57,701 nucleotides of DNA from assembly GCA_902785695.1 (NCBI GenBank), contig CACZZQ010000016.1, forward strand, positions 1-57,701, given 5' to 3'. A program made the translations under genes and the position numbers. This document shows positions 18,350-27,593 of the stretch, piece after piece (the first letter of the stretch is position 1; every line of letters begins with the position of its first letter). The DNA comes from an uncultured Prevotellaceae bacterium. Lineage in GTDB: Bacteria > Bacteroidota > Bacteroidia > Bacteroidales > Bacteroidaceae. The notes beneath the pieces are model-generated. The model saw nothing but the letters and a program-made list of their open reading frames with translations. It did not search any database and was not told where the DNA came from.

Positions 18350-19522
18350 GTGAAACATTTCGAAAACAATTTTAGGACTCTTTTTACTGTCATTGTCTGT
18401 CTTTTCTGTTCAATAAGCTCACCAGCCCAAACAGAAGAGGAGAACAAGATGGACAGCGTGGAAATAGGGCTGGTCACCTGTTCGCCACATGAAGAAGTAT
18501 ATAGTCTCTACGGCCATAGTGCCATCCGACTGAAAGACCCCCGACACAACCTTGACTGCATTTTCAACTACGGCGAGTTCAATTTCAAGACACCTCACTT
18601 CGCCTTGAGATTCGTTTTCGGGAAAACAGACTATATGCTTGGAGCAGCACCTACTATGCCATTCCTGATGTATTATAAGGAATGGGGCAGCCAGGTCACG
18701 GAACAGGTACTGAACCTCACTGCTGAAGAGAAGCAGGACATCATCAATTCGCTCTTCACCAACTACAGCCCTGAGAATCGTATCTACAGGTACAATTTCT
18801 TCTATGACAACTGCTCCACCAGACCCAGGGACATCATAGAGCGCAATCTGAGGGGAAAAATCGTTTACGAACCAAGGACAGGCTACGAACCGTCGTACCG
18901 GGAGATGATCAACGAGAAGACGAAGCATCATCCCTGGGCAACATTCGGCAACAACATCCTGCTGGGCATCAATGCCGACAGGAGAACCACCCAGAGAGAA
19001 CAGCATTTCCTGCCAGAGAACCTGCGCTATGACTTCTCACGTGCCGTGATTGACCGTGACAGCGTGAAAGTGCCGCTGGTCAAGGAAACACGACAGTTAG
19101 TGACACCTGGTGTGCAAATCATAGAAGAGGATTTCCCGCTGACACCCCTACAATGCAGCATACTGCTGCTGATAGTATCTTTAGCGGTTCTGGCCTACGA
19201 ACAGAAGAAAAAAATCACCGCCAGATGGTATGATGTCATACTGATGCTACTGACGGGTCTCGGCGGGTTAGCACTCTTTGTCATGATTTTCTCGGAGCAT
19301 CCTGCCACCAGCATCAACCTGCAGATCATGGTATTCAATCCACTATCACTCTTCTTCATCTGGAAAGTATGGAAAGGCCGAAAGACAGTGTGGTTCCACA
19401 TCAGCCTGATACTGACAATAGCATTCTTCATCGGAGGCTTTTGGCAAGACTACGCAGAGGGAATGGAAATTGTGGCATTATGTTTGCTGACAAGATATCT
19501 AAGACACTACAATGACAAATAA
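18350..19522 (+). CDS. DUF4105 membrane protein
   Basis: 390 residues. A signal sequence (LFTVIVCLFCSISSPAQ) is followed by the DUF4105 domain, seen as VTCSPHEEVYSLYGHSAIRL, FNYGEFNF and YRYNFFYDNCSTRPRDII. The conserved His and the D-N-C-S-T motif suggest a papain/NlpC-like transglutaminase-type fold, but no activity is assigned. Several transmembrane segments follow at residues about 265-385. The start is GTG at 18350: no ATG lies before the signal sequence, and the next ATG (18443) would remove it. It overlaps the next gene by 11 bases, so the pair is translated together. Confidence 0.85.
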   Translation: MKHFENNFRTLFTVIVCLFCSISSPAQTEEENKMDSVEIGLVTCSPHEEVYSLYGHSAIRLKDPRHNLDCIFNYGEFNFKTPHFALRFVFGKTDYMLGAAPTMPFLMYYKEWGSQVTEQVLNLTAEEKQDIINSLFTNYSPENRIYRYNFFYDNCSTRPRDIIERNLRGKIVYEPRTGYEPSYREMINEKTKHHPWATFGNNILLGINADRRTTQREQHFLPENLRYDFSRAVIDRDSVKVPLVKETRQLVTPGVQIIEEDFPLTPLQCSILLLIVSLAVLAYEQKKKITARWYDVILMLLTGLGGLALFVMIFSEHPATSINLQIMVFNPLSLFFIWKVWKGRKTVWFHISLILTIAFFIGGFWQDYAEGMEIVALCLLTRYLRHYNDK

Positions 19523-21098
19523 GAATCTATACATCACGCTGCTTGCCATTCTTGGCTTCAACGCGGAATACATCACTGCTCAGGTGCAAGGGACTGTGAA
19601 GGGTGCGCCACGACTGGTTGTGAGCATCACCATCGACCAGTTGCGCAGCGACTATATGGAAGCCTTCTTACCACTCTACTCTGACAAGGGATTCCAGAAA
19701 CTGCTTGGACAGGGAAAGGTTTATACCAACGCAGCCTACCCGTTTACACCCATTGACCAGGCTTCTGCAACAGCCGCCATCCATTCCGGTACTACACCTT
19801 ATTATAATAATATAATAGGTGAGCGTTGGCTGAACCGAAAGACGCTGAGAACGGTGGGATGTGTGGACGATTCTAAATTCCCAGGACTCAGCACCACAGA
19901 GACAGCATCGCCCAACCAACTGATTACGTCAACACTGGGCGACGAGCTGAAAGTGGCAACAGAGGGAAAAGCCGTCGTATATGCCATAGCCCCATTCCGC
20001 GAAGCTGCCTTATTGTCAGCAGGCCATGCTGCCAACGGTGCCGTATGGATTGATAATCACCAGGGTACATGGTGCTCTACTTCCTACTATTCACAGGCAC
20101 TACCCCTCTGGGTACAGGCCTGTAACAGGCTCAGCGCACCCCGTAACAAGATAGCATCTACGGAGTGGGAACCCATCTCGCTCCTGGGCAGCAACTACTC
20201 CTATCTTACCCAAGGGGGCGAGGTAAAGCCATTCAATCATAAGTTCAGCGGCACACGCCAGTATCAGCTTTACAAGACCAGCGCACTGGTCAATGAAGAC
20301 GTGACAGAAATGGCCATGCAATGTGTCAGCAGCACTGGGATGGGTAACGACAAAGTGACCGACCTGCTGTGCATCACTTACTACGCAGGAACATACGACC
20401 AGAAGGCAGTGACCGATTGTCAGCTGGAAGTGCAAGACACCTATATCCGACTGGATAATGAGTTGGGACGGCTGATAGACCATCTGGACAAAGCAATAGG
20501 CAACGACAACGTACTCTACGTCCTTACCAGCACGGGCTATTGCCATGAAGAGGATGTGGACTATAGTGCATACAAGATTCCCTCTGGCACATTCTATATG
20601 GCTCGGACAGTGAACCTGATGAATATGTACTTAGGGGCCATCTGGGGACAGGGCAATTATGTAGAGACAACCTATCGGAACCACATTTTCCTGAACCGCC
20701 AGCTACTGGAAACCAGGAAGATCAGCATGACCGATGCCCTCAACCGTTCGCAGGAGTTCCTGGCAATGATGTCAGGAGTCAGAAACGTGTACACTTCACT
20801 GCAGTTGCTGACCAGTCAGAACGAACAGATACAAAAGGTACGCAATGGCTACACACTCGACAACTGCGGCGACATCATCATAGAAACGGCACCAGGCTGG
20901 ACAATCCTCAACGAAGACACTCAGGAGAGCGAGATATCAAGAGCTTCGTTTATACAGTTCCCCATCATTTTCTTTGGAGCAGGAACAGAAGCAGAGCGCA
21001 TACAGACACCTGTTACGGTAGATCAAATAGCACCTACCGTAGCACGCTGCATACGCATCAGGGCTCCTAATGCGTGCTCGTCGAAACCCCTATTCTAA
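19512..21098 (+). CDS. Alkaline phosphatase (PafA)-family protein lacking metal ligands
   Basis: 528 residues with a signal peptide. It has the PafA-like start ([17 protein letters not shown]) and a nucleophile-region match ([21 protein letters not shown], with a break here for length; TATA-like T present). The metal-ligand blocks seen in active PafA enzymes are changed: the D-x-x-x-H block reads AGTYDQKA, the D-H pair of the ADHG block reads LTSTGYC, and the late His block reads RASFIQFP. I infer a catalytically dead or altered enzyme. The frame is intact, so it is not decaying. It is coupled to the DUF4105 gene; the two may act together at the envelope. Confidence 0.75.
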   Translation: MTNKNLYITLLAILGFNAEYITAQVQGTVKGAPRLVVSITIDQLRSDYMEAFLPLYSDKGFQKLLGQGKVYTNAAYPFTPIDQASATAAIHSGTTPYYNNIIGERWLNRKTLRTVGCVDDSKFPGLSTTETASPNQLITSTLGDELKVATEGKAVVYAIAPFREAALLSAGHAANGAVWIDNHQGTWCSTSYYSQALPLWVQACNRLSAPRNKIASTEWEPISLLGSNYSYLTQGGEVKPFNHKFSGTRQYQLYKTSALVNEDVTEMAMQCVSSTGMGNDKVTDLLCITYYAGTYDQKAVTDCQLEVQDTYIRLDNELGRLIDHLDKAIGNDNVLYVLTSTGYCHEEDVDYSAYKIPSGTFYMARTVNLMNMYLGAIWGQGNYVETTYRNHIFLNRQLLETRKISMTDALNRSQEFLAMMSGVRNVYTSLQLLTSQNEQIQKVRNGYTLDNCGDIIIETAPGWTILNEDTQESEISRASFIQFPIIFFGAGTEAERIQTPVTVDQIAPTVARCIRIRAPNACSSKPLF

Positions 21099-21151
21099 AG
21101 AGGAATCATCAAATTATGGCCGATTTATGCTGTATTTTGGCAAAAAATCGC

Positions 21152-21159
21152 TAACTTTG
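21152..21159 (+). promoter_or_regulatory. Promoter -7 box TAACTTTG for secA
   Basis: TAACTTTG followed by CACGC, 42 bases before the secA ATG at 21202. It shows that an in-frame upstream start at 21070, inside the previous gene, is not used. Confidence 0.65.
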
Positions 21160-21201
21160 CACGCAATTTTCATTTTAACGAAACAAAAACAACAACAAAA
21201 T

Positions 21202-24200
21202 ATGAACTTTAATAGTATTCTAAAGGCTCTGTTCGGTGACAAATCGTCACGCGACATGAAGAAGATTCAGCCTTTCGTAGAATTAGTAAAAGCTGCCTCA
21301 CCAAAGATTGAGGCACTTGACAATGATGCGCTGCGTGCTCGTACGCAGGAGATCAGACAGCAGGTGCAGGCTGCAGCAAAGACACAGAAAGAAGAGATAG
21401 AAAAACTAAAAGCAACCATTGAGGATACTCCACTCGACGAGCGTGCCGACATCTTTGCCAAGATAGACAAGATAGAGAAAGAAGCTCTCGAAGAATACGA
21501 GAAGGCACTCAATGAGGTGATGCCCGAGGTATATGCCATCGTGAAGGAGACAGCACGCCGATTTGCGCAGAACGAGGAGACCATCGTCACTGCCAACGAC
21601 TTCGACCGCGAACTGGCTGGCGACCCACGCAAGGACTTCATCACCATTGACGGCGACAAGGCGATATACCACAACCACTGGACAGCTGGAGGCAACGACC
21701 TGAAATGGGAGATGATACACTATGATGTACAGCTCTTCGGCGGCGTGGTGCTGCATCAGGGTAAGATTGCCGAGATGGCAACGGGTGAAGGTAAGACACT
21801 GGTGGCTACCCTACCCGTATTCCTGAATGCGCTAACCGGTAACGGCGTACACGTGGTAACGGTGAACGACTATCTGGCCAAGCGTGACTCGGAATGGATG
21901 GGACCGCTCTATATGTTCCATGGACTGAGTGTTGACTGTATTGACAAGCATCAGCCCAACTCCCCAGCCCGTCGTCAGGCTTATCAGGCTGACATCACCT
22001 TCGGCACCAACAATGAATTCGGTTTCGACTATTTGCGCGATAATATGGCTATCTCACCTGCCGACCTTGTGCAGCGTGCTCATAACTACGCTATCGTCGA
22101 CGAGGTTGACTCGGTGTTGATTGACGATGCACGTACACCTCTGATTATCAGCGGTCCTGTACCCAAGGGCGAGGTGCAGATGTTCGAGGAATACCAGCCA
22201 CTGGTAGAAAAGCTCTTCGGCGTACAAAAGCAACTGGCTACTCAGCTCCTGGCTGATGCCAAACAGAAGATTACCGAGGGTCAGAAGACCAACAACAAGG
22301 ATATGATTGATGAGGGTTTCCTCTCTCTCTTCCGCTCTCACAAGTCGCTGCCCAAGAACAAGCCACTTATCAAATATCTCTCTGAAGAAGGTATCAAGGC
22401 TGGTATGCTGAAGACCGAGGAGAAATATATGGAGAACAACAACCGCAAGATGCCTGAGGCTGTTGAGCCCCTGTATTTCGTGGTTGACGAGAAGCTGAAC
22501 TCTTGCGACCTCACTGATAAGGGTACCGCTTGGTTGGCAAAGCAGGTGAACGATGCTGAGCTCTTCGTGTTGCCTGATATTGCCGGACAGTTGTCTGCAT
22601 TGGAGACCGAGACGGGTCTTACTGACGAAGAGCGTCTGAACAAGAAGGACGAGCTGATGAGCCACTATGCCGTACAGAGTGAACGCGTACATACCCTGCA
22701 GCAATTGCTCAAGGCCTATACGATGTTCAATAAGGATGATGAGTATGTGGTCATCGACGGCGAGGTAAAGATTGTAGATGAGCAGACAGGCCGTATCATG
22801 GAAGGCCGTCGCTGGAGCGATGGTCTGCATCAGGCCGTAGAAGCCAAGGAACACGTGAAGGTAGAGGCTGCTACTCAGACCTTTGCCACCATTACCTTGC
22901 AGAATTACTTCCGTATGTACCACAAGTTGGCTGGTATGACGGGTACGGCTTCTACTGAGGCTGGTGAGTTCTGGGATATCTACAAGCTGGACGTGGTAGA
23001 GATTCCTACCAACAAGCCTGTGGCTCGTAACGATATGGATGATCGCGTCTACAAGACCGCTCGTGAGAAATATCGTGCTGTCATCGAGGAGATTGTGAAG
23101 ATGCGTAAGGCCGGCCGCCCCACCCTGATTGGTACCACCAGCGTGGAGATATCAGAGTTGCTGAGCCGTATGCTCGACATGTATGTTGACCCAGAGACGG
23201 GTAAGCGCGAGGGTATCCCCCATCAGGTACTGAACGCTAAGTTGCACCAGAAGGAGGCCGACATCGTGGCTTTGGCTGGTCAGCAAGACAGCAACGGTAT
23301 GGGTGCTGTAACTATTGCTACCAACATGGCTGGTCGTGGTACCGATATCAAACTGTCACCAGAGGTAAAAGCTGCTGGTGGTCTGGCTATCATTGGTACA
23401 GAGCGTCATGAGAGTCGTCGTGTAGACCGTCAGTTACGTGGTCGTGCAGGACGTCAGGGTGACCCAGGTTCTTCTGTATTCTATGTATCATTGGAAGACA
23501 AACTGATGCGTCTGTTCGCTTCAGAGCGTATCGCATCTGTTATGGACCGTCTGGGCTTCAAGGAAGGCGAGATGATTGAGAGTCCGATGATTTCGAAGAG
23601 CATTGAGCGCGCTCAGAAGAAGGTCGAAGAGAACAACTTCGGTATCCGTAAGCGCCTGCTGGAATACGACGACGTGATGAACAAACAGCGTACCGTCATC
23701 TACGAGAAACGTCGTCACGCCCTGATGGGTGAGCGTATCGGAATGGATATCGCCAATACCATCTGGGATCGCGTGAGTACTATCATCGAGCGCAACGACT
23801 ACGAAGGCTGCAAAGAGGAGTTCCTGCATCTCTTTGCTATGGAGGTTCCTTTCACTGAGCAGGAGTTTACGAATACCAAGCCAGAAGAATTGGCTGAAAA
23901 GGCCTTTCAGGCCGCACTTGCAAACTTCAACCGCAAGACAGAACACATCCGCGAGGTAGCATGGCCTGTGATTCAGCGCGTATTCGAGGAACAGGGACAT
24001 ATGTACGAGCGTATCATGGTACCCATCACTGACGGTCGCCGTGTCTACAATATCGCCTGCAACCTGAAAGAAGCCTACGACACAGAGTGTAAGGCAGTGG
24101 TCAAGGAGTTTGAGAAGCAGATGTTGCTTCATATCATTGACGACTCATGGAAGGAAAACCTGCGTGAACTCGATGAACTGCGCCACTCTGTACAGAACGC

Positions 24201-24576
24201 CAGTTACGAGCAGAAAGACCCACTCCTTATCTTTAAGTTGGAAAGTGCCAAGGTATGGGACAACATGATCAACGAGATGAACAACCGCACCATGTCGGTA
24301 TTGAATCGCGGTCAGATACCAGAGATGCAGCAACAGGAGGTACGTGAGGCTGCACCAGAAGAGCATACCAACCGCCAGCAATATACGGAGAACAAGCAAA
24401 ATGTCCAGGAAGAGCAACTCGTGGACAGAGGCCAGCAGGCAGCCGCTCAGCACGACACACGCGCACAGCAGCCTCGCACGCCTATCGTCAGAGACAAGAT
24501 GCCAGGACGTAATGATCCCTGTCCATGTGGTAGCGGAAAGAAATTCAAGAACTGTCACGGCAAAGGACTGGTTTAA
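21202..24576 (+). CDS. secA: Preprotein translocase ATPase SecA
   Basis: 1,124 residues from ATG at 21202 ([18 protein letters not shown]). The motor is complete: Walker [34 protein letters not shown], the [11 protein letters not shown] block, [12 protein letters not shown] and [12 protein letters not shown]. The C-terminus carries the zinc/SecB-binding motif [14 protein letters not shown]. SecA drives unfolded proteins through SecYEG. The chain is longer than the ~900 residues of E. coli SecA owing to insertions near the first nucleotide-binding domain (about residues 340-480), which is usual in Bacteroidetes. A glutamine-rich linker precedes the zinc motif. Confidence 0.98.
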   Translation: MNFNSILKALFGDKSSRDMKKIQPFVELVKAASPKIEALDNDALRARTQEIRQQVQAAAKTQKEEIEKLKATIEDTPLDERADIFAKIDKIEKEALEEYEKALNEVMPEVYAIVKETARRFAQNEETIVTANDFDRELAGDPRKDFITIDGDKAIYHNHWTAGGNDLKWEMIHYDVQLFGGVVLHQGKIAEMATGEGKTLVATLPVFLNALTGNGVHVVTVNDYLAKRDSEWMGPLYMFHGLSVDCIDKHQPNSPARRQAYQADITFGTNNEFGFDYLRDNMAISPADLVQRAHNYAIVDEVDSVLIDDARTPLIISGPVPKGEVQMFEEYQPLVEKLFGVQKQLATQLLADAKQKITEGQKTNNKDMIDEGFLSLFRSHKSLPKNKPLIKYLSEEGIKAGMLKTEEKYMENNNRKMPEAVEPLYFVVDEKLNSCDLTDKGTAWLAKQVNDAELFVLPDIAGQLSALETETGLTDEERLNKKDELMSHYAVQSERVHTLQQLLKAYTMFNKDDEYVVIDGEVKIVDEQTGRIMEGRRWSDGLHQAVEAKEHVKVEAATQTFATITLQNYFRMYHKLAGMTGTASTEAGEFWDIYKLDVVEIPTNKPVARNDMDDRVYKTAREKYRAVIEEIVKMRKAGRPTLIGTTSVEISELLSRMLDMYVDPETGKREGIPHQVLNAKLHQKEADIVALAGQQDSNGMGAVTIATNMAGRGTDIKLSPEVKAAGGLAIIGTERHESRRVDRQLRGRAGRQGDPGSSVFYVSLEDKLMRLFASERIASVMDRLGFKEGEMIESPMISKSIERAQKKVEENNFGIRKRLLEYDDVMNKQRTVIYEKRRHALMGERIGMDIANTIWDRVSTIIERNDYEGCKEEFLHLFAMEVPFTEQEFTNTKPEELAEKAFQAALANFNRKTEHIREVAWPVIQRVFEEQGHMYERIMVPITDGRRVYNIACNLKEAYDTECKAVVKEFEKQMLLHIIDDSWKENLRELDELRHSVQNASYEQKDPLLIFKLESAKVWDNMINEMNNRTMSVLNRGQIPEMQQQEVREAAPEEHTNRQQYTENKQNVQEEQLVDRGQQAAAQHDTRAQQPRTPIVRDKMPGRNDPCPCGSGKKFKNCHGKGLV

Positions 24577-24608
24577 TTGAGAGTTGAGAATTGAGAATTA
24601 TGATTACA
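24575..24608. repeat. Interspersed repeat supplying the ABC ATPase start codon
   Basis: AATTGAGAGTTGAG units run from the secA stop to TTGAGAATTATGATTAC. The ATG in this last string is the start of the next gene. The same repeat lies inside hisS at 9854-9897. Confidence 0.75.
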
Positions 24609-25298
24609 ATCAGCAATCTTAAGAAGCAATTTGGTGAGACAATAGCCTGCGATATCCCTGCGTTTTCTATCAACGACGGGGATATCCTCGGCTTGGTAGG
24701 CAACAACGGTGCAGGCAAGACCACCCTCTTCCGCATGATACTTGATTTGCTTCAGCCCGATCATGGTACTGTAAGCATCAACGGTATCAATCCTGCATCA
24801 TCAGAAGAATGGAAGAAATACGTCAGTGCCTATATTGACGAAGGCTTCCTGATTGACTATCTCACCCCTGAGGAATATTTCGACTTCTTAGGCAAGATTA
24901 GCGGACTGACAACGGATGTCATGTCGCAAAGGCTGCAAAAGTATGAACACTTTGCAGGTGGAGAGGTGTTTGGGCAGAAAAAACTGATCCGCAACCTGTC
25001 TGCTGGAAACAAACAGAAAGTAGGTATCATCTCGGCACTTATCAGGGAAACGGAGATTGTCATTCTGGATGAGCCTTTCAATTTCCTGGATCCCACAAGC
25101 CAGAACATCCTGAAAAAAACGCTCAAGCAATATGTCGAGGATACTAAGGCCACCATTATCATCAGCAGCCACAACCTGCAACACACTATGGACATATCCA
25201 CACGCATAGCACTGCTGGAGAAAGGACATATTATTCGTGACCTATCTGATGTCAACTCTGAGGCCCAACATGAACTGGAAGACTATTTCAAAGACTAA
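24600..25298 (+). CDS. ABC transporter ATP-binding protein
   Basis: 232 residues. It has Walker A GNNGAGKTT, signature NLSAGNKQK, Walker B IVILDEPFNF and the H-loop ISSHNL. No permease gene is nearby, so the membrane partner is elsewhere or the protein acts on its own. It resembles the ATPases of drug or ABC-2 type exporters. The start is taken at ATG 24600 (MITISNLKKQFGE); this ATG and the bases before it are part of an interspersed repeat. It follows secA by 23 bases and may be read through from it. Confidence 0.88.
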   Translation: MITISNLKKQFGETIACDIPAFSINDGDILGLVGNNGAGKTTLFRMILDLLQPDHGTVSINGINPASSEEWKKYVSAYIDEGFLIDYLTPEEYFDFLGKISGLTTDVMSQRLQKYEHFAGGEVFGQKKLIRNLSAGNKQKVGIISALIRETEIVILDEPFNFLDPTSQNILKKTLKQYVEDTKATIIISSHNLQHTMDISTRIALLEKGHIIRDLSDVNSEAQHELEDYFKD

Positions 25299-25366
25299 GA
25301 ACAAAGGATTTTGAATGTTTTTTTGAAAAAAAAGCAAAAAAGTTTTCATATCACGCTGAAAATAAG

Positions 25367-25374
25367 TACCTTTG
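25367..25374 (+). promoter_or_regulatory. Promoter -7 box TACCTTTG for HU gene
   Basis: TACCTTTG with GCACTC after it, preceded by an A-rich stretch (25320-25345), 47 bases before the HU ATG. A strong-looking promoter, as expected for a nucleoid protein. Confidence 0.65.
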
Positions 25375-25420
25375 CACTCTCAAAATAATAAGAACATAAA
25401 AGAATTAGGAGAAAATAGAG

Positions 25421-25702
25421 ATGACCAAAGCTGAAATTGTCAAGACGATAGCTATGAAAACCGGCGTTAATGCCAAGGAAGTGTCGATTGTTGTAGAGTC
25501 GTTTATGGAGGAAATCCGCACCAGTCTCGCTAACAATAAAGAGAATGTCTACCTGCGTGGATTTGGCAGCTTCATCGTGAAGCATCGTGCACAGAAGACC
25601 GCCCGCAATATTTCCAAGAACACCACTCTGGTTATTGACGCACACGACCTCCCTGCTTTCAAGCCTTGCAAGAGTTTTATTGAACGCATGGAGAATAATT
25701 AA
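25421..25702 (+). CDS. HU-family DNA-binding protein
   Basis: 93 residues. Typical HU/IHF start MTKAEIVKTIAMKTG, then VYLRGFGSFIVKHRAQKTARNI with the beta-arm, and PAFKPCKSF. HU bends and compacts DNA as a dimer. Its arm sequence reads KNTTLVIDAHDLPAFKP, shorter on prolines than E. coli HU. It is followed 50 bases later by a tiny ribosome-associated gene and then RNase E/G, so the transcript joins nucleoid and RNA functions. Confidence 0.95.
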   Translation: MTKAEIVKTIAMKTGVNAKEVSIVVESFMEEIRTSLANNKENVYLRGFGSFIVKHRAQKTARNISKNTTLVIDAHDLPAFKPCKSFIERMENN

Positions 25703-25752
25703 TCATAGAAAGTGATTTTAAACTCAAATAACAAATAATATTTTTAACAACT

Positions 25753-25842
25753 ATGCCAAACGGAAAGAAAAAGAAGGGTCACAAGATGGCTACTCACAAG
25801 CGTAAGAAGAGACTGCGCAAGAATCGTCATAAGAGCAAGTAA
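25753..25842 (+). CDS. AURKAIP1/COX24 (mS38-like) tiny basic ribosomal protein
   Basis: A 29-residue protein, MPNGKKKKGHK then MATHKRKKRLRKNRHKSK, almost entirely Lys, Arg and His. The pattern KRKKRLRKNRHK matches the AURKAIP1/COX24 domain found in mitochondrial mS38 and in tiny Bacteroidetes proteins thought to bind ribosomal RNA. It is intact from ATG to TAA and lies between HU and the RNase E/G gene. It is easily missed by gene finders because of its length. Confidence 0.88.
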   Translation: MPNGKKKKGHKMATHKRKKRLRKNRHKSK

Positions 25843-25951
25843 GCTCACATAGACGGAAAATGAAGAAATGAAAGGAGTGTACCGAACAATTTGATGTGTT
25901 TGGTGCGCCCTTTTCAGTTTCTTGTTGTAACAAATCAATTAAAATTCACAC

Positions 25952-27529
25952 ATGACAAGCGAAGTTATCATTGATGTACAACCCAAAGAGATTTCCATTG
26001 CACTCTTGGAGGACAAGAGTTTGGTGGAATATCAGAACGAGCCTCGCGAGGCTTCGTATGCTGTGGGTAACATTTATGTGGGCAAAGTAAGGAAACTGAT
26101 GCCTGGACTCAACGCTTGCTTCGTTGATGTAGGTTCTGAGAAAGATGCCTTTCTACATTATCTTGACTTAGGACTTCAATTCAATTCTTTCGAGAAATAC
26201 CTTAAACAGGTAACAAGTGACAGGAAGAAACTTTATCCCATACAGAAAGCCGTCATCCAACCTACCCTTCCCAAAGAAGGAAGCATCCAGAATTCGCTGA
26301 AGGTAGGACAGGAAATCATGGTGCAAGTAGTCAAAGAACCCATTAACACCAAAGGGCCGCGACTCACTTGCGACTTGAGTTTTGCTGGACGCTATATGGT
26401 TTTAATCCCATTTGGCGATAAAGTTTCTGTATCAAGTAAAATTAAACGTGGAGAAGAGCGTAGCCGACTGAAGCAGCTGGTACAGAGCATGAAGCCCAAG
26501 AACTTCGGCGTGATAGTACGTACTGTTGCGGAAGGCAAGAAAGCAGCCGAACTGGACCAGGAGTTGAAAGTACTCCTTAAGCGCTGGGATGATTGCATCA
26601 CAAAGGTACAGAAGACGACAGAACGTCCACAGATGGTCTTTGAGGAACAGACCAGAGCCGTTGCACTGCTACGCGACTTGTTCAATCCCACGTATGACGG
26701 TATCCACGTCAACGATTCCGAAATCTATAATCAGATTCACGATTACGTCTCGCTGATAGCACCGGAAAAGGCCGACATTGTCAAACTCTACAAAGGCAAT
26801 GTACCCATTTTCGACAACTTTGACGTAACTAAGCAGATTAAATCGGGATTCGGACGTACAGTCAACTACAAACGCGGAGCCTACCTCGTTATTGATCATA
26901 CGGAGGCCATGCATGTTGTTGATGTCAACAGTGGTACACGTATCAAGAAAGAAAACGGCCAGGAAGCCAATGCGCTCGAAACGAACCTGGGAGCTGCCGA
27001 CGAGTTGGCACGCCAGTTACGCCTCAGGGACATGGGCGGCATCATTGTCGTAGACTTTATCGACATGAACCTGGCCGAAGACCGCCAGTTACTCTATGAG
27101 CGGATGTGCGAGAACATGAAGAAAGACCGTGCTCGCCACAATATCCTGCCACTTTCGAAATTCGGACTGATGCAGATTACCCGTCAGCGTGTGCGTCCTG
27201 CTATGGACGTGGCTGTAGAAGAGAGCTGCCCCACCTGTCACGGCACAGGCAAGATCAAGTCCAGCATTCTGTTTACGGATCAGCTTGAAAGTAAGATTGA
27301 CCGACTTGTCAACAAGATTGGCATCAAGCGTTTCACACTGCATGTCCATCCGTATGTTGCGGCCTTTATTAATCAGGGGGTATTCTCGCTGAAACGTCGC
27401 TGGCAATTGAAGTATGGACTTGGTGTCAAAATCATTCCCAACCAGAAGATGGCATTCCTGCAATATGAGTTCTATGACACGAATCGTCAGTTCATAGATA
27501 TGCAGGAGGAAAACGAAGTAAGCAAGTGA
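25952..27529 (+). CDS. rng: Ribonuclease E/G family protein
   Basis: 525 residues. An S1-like domain is at residues about 35-130 (NIYVGKVRKLMPGLNACFVDVG), then the RNase-H-like catalytic core with MHVVDVNSGTR and GGIIVVDFIDM (metal-binding aspartates), then CPTCHGTGKI, the zinc-link that joins two subunits. The length matches RNase G, without the long E. coli RNase E tail. It processes rRNA and starts mRNA decay. ATG at 25952; no separate -7 box is clear, so it is probably transcribed with the HU and mS38-like genes. Confidence 0.94.
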   Translation: MTSEVIIDVQPKEISIALLEDKSLVEYQNEPREASYAVGNIYVGKVRKLMPGLNACFVDVGSEKDAFLHYLDLGLQFNSFEKYLKQVTSDRKKLYPIQKAVIQPTLPKEGSIQNSLKVGQEIMVQVVKEPINTKGPRLTCDLSFAGRYMVLIPFGDKVSVSSKIKRGEERSRLKQLVQSMKPKNFGVIVRTVAEGKKAAELDQELKVLLKRWDDCITKVQKTTERPQMVFEEQTRAVALLRDLFNPTYDGIHVNDSEIYNQIHDYVSLIAPEKADIVKLYKGNVPIFDNFDVTKQIKSGFGRTVNYKRGAYLVIDHTEAMHVVDVNSGTRIKKENGQEANALETNLGAADELARQLRLRDMGGIIVVDFIDMNLAEDRQLLYERMCENMKKDRARHNILPLSKFGLMQITRQRVRPAMDVAVEESCPTCHGTGKIKSSILFTDQLESKIDRLVNKIGIKRFTLHVHPYVAAFINQGVFSLKRRWQLKYGLGVKIIPNQKMAFLQYEFYDTNRQFIDMQEENEVSK

Positions 27530-27537
27530 ACCCAAAA

Positions 27538-27576
27538 GAGCCCCCTCAGCACATCATGGTGTTGAGGGGGTTCTTT
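27538..27576. terminator. Intrinsic terminator after RNase E/G gene
   Basis: GAGCCCCCTCA pairs with TGAGGGGGTTC around a 14-base loop, followed by TTTATGTTTT. It separates the RNase gene from the convergent metalloprotease gene. Confidence 0.8.
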
Positions 27577-27593
27577 ATGTTTTCAATATTGGT

